Positions 6,524 through 12,087 of a stretch of 12,087 nucleotides of DNA are shown here, one piece after another. Source of the DNA: Parietichytrium sp. I65-24A (taxonomy: Eukaryota; Sar; Bigyra; Thraustochytrida; Thraustochytriidae); contig BLSF01000048.1 of the NCBI GenBank assembly GCA_012862575.1, forward strand, positions 317,797-329,883. The letters are read 5' to 3'. How positions within the stretch are numbered: the stretch's first letter is position 1; every line of letters begins with the position of its first letter. Below the pieces are notes generated by a model. That model searched no databases. It was not told the origin of the DNA and saw only the letters and a list, made by a program, of their open reading frames with translations. The position numbers and the translations under genes were made by a program.

Positions 6524-8830
6524 TCACTGGCGGTACCCGATCGTGCTCTGCCTTCGAATGGAGCGGCGGATTGTCTTATCCTTTGCGAAATCTGTAGGAA
6601 GCTTGTTTGGCTTGAGCGTTGGAACTGTGTTAGAAGCAATTCTATGAAAGTACGCTCGCATATCAGTCACGATCCCAATCAATTCAGTGCGGTTCAGCGA
6701 CTCCACCACTTTAGGAGGGACGAATCCCTTTGGCTCCATGCAGGTGATATAGGTGACCCGAGTGTACGTGGTCGAGCGGGAGGCGCGTTCGCTGTCGTAC
6801 AGAGGCTCCAGGAGATATCCACGAATTACAAGATTGCCGCGGACAACTCCTGGCACCGGAGGACGCAGCTTGCTTTCGGTGCTTTTGGAAACGTACACAT
6901 AAGTATCCCGGTCTACTTCGGAAAACTCCGTGTCAAATACGAGGTCACGATCGTTCAGATCCTGTGGGAACTTGAGGCGTTGGTAACGCGTCGAGTGGCT
7001 AGGGGAGTGGGTCTGCAACACCTCGTCTTCTACCAAATTTCCAGCCTTCTCATCCTCCTTATAAGTCCGGATATAATCCAGGACCAGTTCGGTAGGGGCT
7101 GCGATAATAAAGGAGATACGCAACACCTGCGCGTCGATGGCAGGGGGTGCCTTCTTTGTCTTGGCCTTATTTTTGTTCAGCTTGTTCAAGCTCAGAGTGC
7201 GCCTTCTTTTGGGGTCCTCCGGAGCCGTGACCCCCGCGTGGAGCTTCACTTGGCCTGTAGTAATCCCGTCCAGGTCAATCTGCTTGCACTTTGAAAGCTT
7301 GACATTGTTATTGACGTTGCCAATTGGGCGAATCTTCATCTTCCACGAGTCGTTGTTGTAACGGTGATATTCTCCGCTGTCGAACTTGACGTGGATACGG
7401 GTTGCGTCAAATTGTTTCACAGTTCCTTCGCCGCGCTCCTTGTGCACAACGCGGGATCCCACCTCGACAGCTGCCGTGAGCTCCTTATCTATCTCTTCAG
7501 GTGAAAATGCTACCTCATGCTGAGAGTCAAACAGGACGTGCGCAGTTCCGTGAAGGTCAAACTGCTTGATGATGCCGTTTCCAAAAAGCTTGTGTTCCAC
7601 GTGCGTTCCTGTTTGCATCCTATCCTCCCCGCGACGCTTGGCTTCCATGTCCTCAAACCCGAACTCGCCGATCTTTGCCGAGGCGAGGCGAAACAAGTTC
7701 TGTGTCCAGATCGACTTTGGATCTTCCAAGTAGCGACGGGGGCTCTCGACGCTGGTGAGCACATACGACCGCCCCAAAATGTCGTCGATGAGAGCTCTTG
7801 TCCGCTTGACTCTATCCGCTGGATATTCATCCTCGCTGTCACCTGCACGAGCTAGGATCGACTCAAAATCATCGTCTGTGAGAACAGCGTCAATGCAACT
7901 CAAAAATTGCACTTTGGTAGTATTCTTCCGCGCCCCAGGTTCTAGTAGATACCCAGATACGAGGACCTTACCGCGACGAACTCCTGCACCGCGTTTCAGC
8001 AAGGTCTGGATTGACGGGTCGATGGAGCTTGGTCCGAGCATATCAGGTTGTGTGGATCTCGACGATTTGGGCCGGTCATTAAGTAACTCAGCGTCTTCCA
8101 CGGACACTTGCTGCATGGACTTGGGCCGTAACTTTTGAGAAATCGGTCGCACAGCCGCAGAAATGGCAGATCCTACCGACGCAATGCTTCGAGTTGACAA
8201 AGTCCGCGGCCGATCAGAGCTGTAAGTCGATGCAGTAGGTCCTCCTGACGATAATGTGGAGTTTATTGTCGATCTACGATTAGAAGGGGAGTCTTCTGGG
8301 TTGGCGTCAGGAGAAGCCTTCGAATGGACATTGCCTGCAGCGCTCTTGGACTGCTTTTCGGCGCTCTGCATGATGAGCACGTGCTTGCCTCCTGGAAGTG
8401 AAATGTTTCGCTCCTGCAGCACAAACTGTCGAGCTGGTACGGGGGTGGGCATCTGGACGACCCACTTGAGCGTCGACGAGTTTGAGCTCTTCTTCATCTT
8501 CAACACCTTGCGCGTATTTCTGGCCGCCAGCGCAGACACATTGGCATCCAGCACATCTCTATCCGTCGTATCTGCGAGAGCGTTGAACTCGCTCTGGTTG
8601 GAAAGAAACCACAGCACCAGGTCAATCGGTGCATTGAAGGTCGCCTTGCCTCGCCAGTACGTATGGCCGTTCATCACCTTGCTCTCAATCTTGGTCCCAT
8701 AAGGCCCATCGCTCTTTCTGGTGCAGTCCTTCCACTGCTCGGCGTCCTCTTCCGTCACCAGCTGCACGAACTTGTCCGCCACCTGCCGCTCCTCCAGCGC
8801 CTTGGCCTCTTTGCTGGAGCTGCACCCCAT
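6524..8830 (-). CDS. Dual START-domain lipid-binding protein with N-myristoylation signal and two SH3-like repeats (768 aa, intronless)
   Basis: Likely a membrane-tethered lipid sensor or transfer protein. The N-terminus MGCSSSK fits N-myristoylation (Gly2, Ser6) with Cys3 for palmitoylation, which also supports the start; the ATG has G at -3 and G at +4. A first START-like domain covers residues about 30-325 (W33, DGPYGTKIES, VPARQFVLQERN, then VRRGKVLVSGYLLEP at 285-299), split by a Ser-rich, probably disordered insert at about 160-275. Residues 408-450 and 457-500 are two copies of a small beta-rich module (GxxVxHKxxGxGxxKQFD...VxFDS), probably SH3/Tudor-like barrels of unknown ligand. A Lys/Arg-rich linker (541-560) leads to a second START-like domain at about 566-735 (VPGVVRGNLVIRGYLLEP at 659-676, MEPKGFVPPKVVES), which lacks the N-terminal part of a full START. 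The lipid is not predictable from sequence. START assignment is good for both halves; the barrel name is tentative. Confidence 0.94.
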   Translation of the reverse strand: MGCSSSKEAKALEERQVADKFVQLVTEEDAEQWKDCTRKSDGPYGTKIESKVMNGHTYWRGKATFNAPIDLVLWFLSNQSEFNALADTTDRDVLDANVSALAARNTRKVLKMKKSSNSSTLKWVVQMPTPVPARQFVLQERNISLPGGKHVLIMQSAEKQSKSAAGNVHSKASPDANPEDSPSNRRSTINSTLSSGGPTASTYSSDRPRTLSTRSIASVGSAISAAVRPISQKLRPKSMQQVSVEDAELLNDRPKSSRSTQPDMLGPSSIDPSIQTLLKRGAGVRRGKVLVSGYLLEPGARKNTTKVQFLSCIDAVLTDDDFESILARAGDSEDEYPADRVKRTRALIDDILGRSYVLTSVESPRRYLEDPKSIWTQNLFRLASAKIGEFGFEDMEAKRRGEDRMQTGTHVEHKLFGNGIIKQFDLHGTAHVLFDSQHEVAFSPEEIDKELTAAVEVGSRVVHKERGEGTVKQFDATRIHVKFDSGEYHRYNNDSWKMKIRPIGNVNNNVKLSKCKQIDLDGITTGQVKLHAGVTAPEDPKRRRTLSLNKLNKNKAKTKKAPPAIDAQVLRISFIIAAPTELVLDYIRTYKEDEKAGNLVEDEVLQTHSPSHSTRYQRLKFPQDLNDRDLVFDTEFSEVDRDTYVYVSKSTESKLRPPVPGVVRGNLVIRGYLLEPLYDSERASRSTTYTRVTYITCMEPKGFVPPKVVESLNRTELIGIVTDMRAYFHRIASNTVPTLKPNKLPTDFAKDKTIRRSIRRQSTIGYRQ

Positions 8831-8883
8831 GCCGCCCTGTCACCAAACCCTGATATCCTTCCCTCACCGCATGCACTTGCAAC

Positions 8884-8902
8884 CTCTCTCTCTCTCTCTC
8901 TC
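8884..8902 (+). repeat. (CT)n microsatellite
   Basis: A pure CT run, reading GA on the transcribed strand of the START gene, about 55 bases upstream of its ATG, so probably in its 5' UTR or core promoter. CA/CT-rich sequence continues to about 8940. Confidence 0.9.
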
Positions 8903-9060
8903 ACACTCACTCACTCTCTCACACACAATCGCTCTCTCGACTTTTGCTCCTTTCACGAGGACTTTGACTTTGACCTGTCTTGCGCTCAGCGGCCAATGTC
9001 TTTTTCGCATCAACGTTCACTGAGTACTGAGTCTTTCTTTGTTTCCTTCTTTGTCTGTTT

Positions 9061-9088
9061 CTTTCTTTCTTTCTTTCTTTCTTTCTTT
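9061..9088 (+). repeat. (CTTT)7 microsatellite
   Basis: Seven perfect CTTT units embedded in a longer pyrimidine-rich stretch (about 9028-9132). The long polypurine strand is the sense strand of the START gene upstream region. Confidence 0.92.
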
Positions 9089-9115
9089 GTTTCCTTCTCT
9101 CTCCTTGCTCTCTCG

Positions 9116-9132
9116 CTCTCTCTCTCTCTCTC
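9116..9132 (+). repeat. (CT)n microsatellite
   Basis: A second CT run about 290 bases upstream of the START gene's ATG, just gene-proximal of the possible TATA element. Confidence 0.88.
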
Positions 9133-9152
9133 GAAGTGGCCCACGCCTCAGT

Positions 9153-9161
9153 CCATATAAC
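9153..9161 (-). promoter_or_regulatory. Possible TATA element of START gene
   Basis: The minus strand reads GTTATATGG about 325 bases upstream of the ATG at 8830. It shares GTTATAT with a similarly placed site upstream of the zinc-knuckle gene, and in both cases repeat-rich, strand-biased leader sequence lies between element and ATG. Weak evidence by itself. Confidence 0.25.
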
Positions 9162-9569
9162 GGTATCTATGCACTGCTAGCGCTCTACCCTCAGCGTTTG
9201 CGGTAAGAAGGCCTTATGCGAGTAGAGCGAGTAGGGAAGTGCTAGCCTTCACGGCATAGGCAGTGCGCTATCGAGATGCATAGTGTGGAAAATGGCGCGC
9301 GCATACGTGTGCGCTCTTTGGGAGGGATAGCGTGTAGTAGGTAGGTCCTATGAGGGGGTCTTAGGGATCGCGGTGGCAAGTGGCGTAATGGTGCGGATGT
9401 TACGGGGCGGGCGGGCGGCGTAGAAGAGTGGTAGGAAGGAGTAAGCAGAGCTGGGGAAGGAAGGACTCGCTCTTTCGCTTCTTTCGCTGTTTGAGACTCT
9501 TTGAAGCGCTTTGAGGCGTGAGAGAGAAGAGAAATGAGACGCTCGCTCGCTCTCAAGTCGGAATTGCCA

Positions 9570-9606
9570 TTCATTCACTCTTTCATTCATTTACCCATTC
9601 ATTTAT
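9570..9606 (+). repeat. CATT-type degenerate microsatellite
   Basis: Imperfect CATT/CATTTA units in tandem. Noncoding, with no visible partner feature. Confidence 0.6.
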
Positions 9607-10168
9607 TTCCTTTGTTTCCTGCAATGGGCAGCATTCACAGGCAGAACATTATTCATTATGATGGTGATCAAGGCGATTGATTTTATGTGATCATGGTGAT
9701 GTGCGAAAACTGATGGTGAGTGAATCCAATGAGATTGGCACTCTTGCACCAAATGACACTGTATAGCTGCTCTTGTACTCGCTCGCACCTTGCACTCCAT
9801 CATCGATATCGTCGCCCATGGAAGAACATCACATCCGAAAAGTGTACACTCTCACGGCTTGCTCTCCCACGTCTCCACCACGACGTCTCCATCGTTGCCT
9901 ACTAGCTGCTGTTCTGCTGCTGAGGAGCCCGATCCCGGCGTCCAACAGCTTTCATGTTGACTGAAATTGAAATGAGTGTGAGTGAATTCATTTCCTCGCA
10001 GACCGCACAACGTAACGAGGTCTCACTGGAGGCCGCTCTTTCCGCCCCCGGTCCTGTGAGTAAGCGTTCGTGCGAGCCTTTCCTGGTAGCTAGACTTGGT
10101 ACAAGCCGCCCAACTCACGGTGCGCACCACCAGTCAGTAGTTGAACATAGTTGAACGAAAAGACAGAA

Positions 10169-10195
10169 AACCAATCCTACGAGCAAGGATTGGTT
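10169..10195. other. Perfect 10-bp hairpin with 7-base loop
   Basis: AACCAATCCT at 10169-10178 pairs perfectly with AGGATTGGTT at 10186-10195 around the loop ACGAGCA. It stands alone in noncoding sequence, just after two tandem TAGTTGAAC words (about 10137-10156). There is no U-run to make it a terminator of the bacterial type. It could be part of a structured RNA or a protein-binding palindrome; function unknown. Confidence 0.5.
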
Positions 10196-10682
10196 GGTCC
10201 GTCGCATCACTGCTATAAGAAGACGGTAGCCGGTCTGCGGCCCAGTCGTTGCCAGAGTTGCCAGTCTTGCCAGTCAGCCAGCCAAGATGGGCCATGGCCA
10301 GCTATAACTATTGCACCGCCTGGGGAGCTGATGTCTACGCTGCCAGAGAGCCGAGCTGTTCATTGGTTTGGTTGCGCAGTGAGCCCACACGCAGTCCACA
10401 GCTAGGAAGACGACAGTTCTCACTGCCAGGTCGTCCTCGAGCACTAGTATCATCAGTTCAGCAGAAAAATTCAGGACTCGGAGAACGCCGGAGAGTCAGC
10501 GCAAATCACGACAGTCGATAACGACCCAGAACAGCACCCACAAGGAGTTCGGCACTCCATTCTGCTGCAGTCAGCCAAGTCAACCGTGACTCGTACTACT
10601 CGCGTACAACGTTGGGAAAAAAAAATGAAGAAATCCACAGTATCCACAGTCAGTTTTGTCGCTGACTTTTTACTGCAGTTAG

Positions 10683-11114
10683 CATGGTGTACTCAATAGT
10701 CAGTCAGTTGGACTGGTCCACGTTTTGAAGGAACAAAATGAACATAACGTCGTCATTCGACCTGACAGTGGATTCTGCTCCGCATCGCTTCGCATGAAGA
10801 TCCAGCGTCCCCTCCCGTTTCGAACGAGAAATGTGTCCGCGCTTGGAGTGACTGATGGCATCTTAGCAATTTGGATCACAGACCTCTCCAATTTTCTTTT
10901 GTCGAAGGAGAAGAAGGATAAGAGGATACCGCGCTTTCTTGAAGTTCCTAAGTTCCCGCCGTCATGATTCACGTATCTTGGTGCGAAGATTCCGAAGGTA
11001 CCCCAGGCTCTTCGTCCCCGATTTGAGCACCTGGACCCTCAAATGTTTGGTTTGTTTGGTCTGTTTGGTCGGGAAATCGTGCAGCTCATCCACATGCGTC
11101 TCCCAGTCTCTTGA
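10683..11114 (+). pseudogene. Possible broken open frame (two segments separated by one TGA)
   Basis: One plus-strand frame is open at 10683-10964, stops at TGA 10965-10967, then continues open to TGA 11112-11114. The second segment begins FTYLGAKIPKVPQALRP and includes a GLF repeat from a 9-base tandem repeat. There is no in-frame ATG before 10794, and I recognise no family. It may be a decayed gene or chance; I lean towards chance. Confidence 0.15.
11044..11070 (+). repeat. Three tandem copies of a 9-base unit
   Basis: TGTTTGGTT followed by two copies of TGTTTGGTC. A short minisatellite in noncoding sequence; in one plus frame it would encode repeated Gly-Leu-Phe. Confidence 0.85.
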
Positions 11115-11220
11115 TAAGCCAACCGCGCATTGGACCTGATGTGGACTGTCTGAGCGGACTGCTCTTGCTCTGCAGCTTGGAAAATTCGTTCATCCATCCT
11201 GGATCATATCGCAAGTCACA

Positions 11221-11248
11221 TTCGTGAGAGTCTATTCGTGAGAGTCTG
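11221..11248 (+). repeat. Tandem duplication of a 14-base unit
   Basis: TTCGTGAGAGTCT followed by A then repeated followed by G, so two copies of 14 bases differing only at the last base. Looks like a recent slippage or duplication event in the 3' flank of the right-hand gene. Confidence 0.85.
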
Positions 11249-11386
11249 AAAGTTGGCATCGAACTTCTATTTCCATTGCGTATTCCTTGTTTATATGAAA
11301 AGATTTTTTGTTTGATTCTGTTTCATGGGTGGAATTCATCAGCTGACAGCGAATTAACAGAGGAATTTAAACTTTGGCTTACGTTC

Positions 11387-12087
11387 TCAAGTGTTTTCAG
11401 CTTCCTCAAGCTGAGACCAAACGTTCATCCCATCCGCCATGCTGTCTTTCCGCCAGTTTGTTAGGAACGCCTTGAGGAGATCTCCGAACAAGCGCCCTTG
11501 CGCAACTCGATCGCGTATACCAAGGAATCCAAACATTTCGCTCACAGATTCAACATGGACAGACCCGAAGCTTTTGGTGGAGGTAGATGACTTTGCAACT
11601 TTTAGAACTGCCTCCAAGTCGCACGTTTCTGATTCCAAGTACTCTGCCATTGCAGTAGCCATTTCGTTTCCATTGACCCCCTCCAATGCTTTGAGAAGGT
11701 CGCTTTTTTGGCCTGTCTCAATGTCAGCTTTTATTGTGTCAGCTTTTCCAGTGTTAGCATTTGTCGAGTCAGCCTGGTTGTCTTCAATGACAACGTTGTT
11801 GCGAGGAAAGTCTGCCAAAGAATTCCCCGAGCAACTCCAAATAATCTCTTCCAATTCATCTGCCCAACGTTGCACGAATCTCTCTTGCTCCGCCGGGGTG
11901 ACTAGAGCGAAAGGATCGGTAGCTCTCCATATTGGTATGTTGCACGATCGAAGGTGAGTTTCGCGCTTCCAAACTAGCTTTCGAGCAAGCAAAACAAGTC
12001 TCTCATATTCAAATGAGCGAGACGCAAAGAACTCTTTAGGGTGCCGTTTCTCATCACACAAGTCTGACATCATGCTGAGGAGCAATT
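11387..12087 (-). CDS. Unrecognised protein, C-terminal part, cut by window edge
   Basis: A minus-strand frame is open from the window edge to TGA at 11387-11389, giving at least 233 codons. The first ATGs in frame are a pair at 12071-12073 and 12068-12070 (A at -3 of the first), but the frame stays open to the edge, so the gene probably extends beyond the window or begins at 12073. The visible protein is hydrophilic and mostly helical: a Trp/Arg-containing N-terminal part (RKLVWKRETHL, ERFVQRWADELEEIIW), an acidic Asp/Thr/Lys-rich linker at residues about 100-127, then a helical C-terminal part (LLKALEGV, MAEYLESETCDLEAVLKVAKS, GRLFGDLLKAFLTNW). I recognise no domain and no catalytic motif. 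The composition is more protein-like than the overlapping plus-strand frame at 11439-11957, which I take to be its shadow. Confidence 0.6.
   Translation of the reverse strand, partial: LLLSMMSDLCDEKRHPKEFFASRSFEYERLVLLARKLVWKRETHLRSCNIPIWRATDPFALVTPAEQERFVQRWADELEEIIWSCSGNSLADFPRNNVVIEDNQADSTNANTGKADTIKADIETGQKSDLLKALEGVNGNEMATAMAEYLESETCDLEAVLKVAKSSTSTKSFGSVHVESVSEMFGFLGIRDRVAQGRLFGDLLKAFLTNWRKDSMADGMNVWSQLEEAENT

Larger units (their letters stand above)
8831..11386. other. Long intergenic region without a convincing gene
   Basis: About 2.5 kb between the start of the START gene and the stop of the partial gene at the right edge, both on the minus strand. It should hold the START gene's promoter and leader and the 3' flank of the right-hand gene. 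Open frames here are short, low in complexity or lack ATG starts. The left third is simple repeats (CT, CTTT, CATT). A hairpin, two small tandem repeats and a broken open frame are listed separately. I found no convincing tRNA or other structured RNA gene by eye. Confidence 0.55.

Noticed and set aside
8663-9160. Plus-strand frame of 165 codons over the CT/CTTT repeats
   Set aside because: Most of it is translated microsatellite (Leu-Ser and Phe-Leu-Ser runs) and the rest is antisense to the START gene's 5' end.
9242-9590. Overlapping minus-strand frames of 80 and 110 codons
   Set aside because: Low-complexity Ser/Arg/Pro-rich translation with no conserved pattern; two different frames look equally open, typical of noncoding biased sequence.
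9954-10154. Plus-strand frame of 66 codons with a GTGAGT-like donor near 10055
   Set aside because: Starts with a proper ATG, but no acceptor or downstream exon with sensible protein could be found, and no family is recognised.
10795-10830. TTTCGAA word resembling a tRNA B box
   Set aside because: No A box at the right distance and no cloverleaf can be drawn around it.
11439-11957. Plus-strand frame of 172 codons
   Set aside because: It lies opposite the minus-strand frame at 11387-12087, has a less protein-like composition and shows no domain.

Overview
This window looks like nuclear DNA of a single-celled eukaryote. Two very long genes have no introns (1410 and 768 codons), while a third is cut by three short GT-AG introns. 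Starts sit in good Kozak context, TAA and TGA both act as stops, and there are no bacterial ribosome-binding sites or operons. The domain types (LRR, protein kinase, TIR, START, CCHC zinc knuckles, N-myristoylation signal) and the intergenic microsatellites agree. The TIR domain is of an extended form that I associate with stramenopiles and algae, and the gene density and rare introns would suit a labyrinthulomycete-like stramenopile. That placement is inference from style, not proof.

Layout: (1) 117-4349, plus strand: a 1410-residue intracellular LRR - protein kinase - TIR - TIR-like protein, probably a sensor or signalling receptor. (2) 4350-4747: a short spacer between convergent genes, with a G-rich element on the minus strand. 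(3) 4748-5883, minus strand: a four-exon gene, reconstructed here from splice sites and zinc-knuckle phasing. It encodes a 235-residue protein with eight CCHC knuckles and an N-terminal motif like the UAP56-binding motif of mRNA export adaptors. Intron 1 carries a strong G-quadruplex motif next to its donor site. (4) 5884-6523: leader/promoter of that gene plus the 3' flank of the next. (5) 6524-8830, minus strand: a 768-residue protein with an N-myristoylation/palmitoylation signal, two START-type lipid-binding domains and two small SH3-like barrel repeats. (6) 8831-11386: about 2.5 kb with no convincing gene, rich in CT, CTTT and CATT repeats, with one strong hairpin and a broken open frame. 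(7) 11387 to the end, minus strand: the C-terminal part of an unrecognised protein running off the window.

The genes do not form one obvious pathway. The most interesting items are the LRR-kinase-TIR receptor, whose layout parallels plant NLR receptors but with a kinase where the NB-ARC switch would be, and the zinc-knuckle gene, which combines an export-adaptor-like motif with G-quadruplex motifs in its own intron and 3' flank and so could regulate itself.
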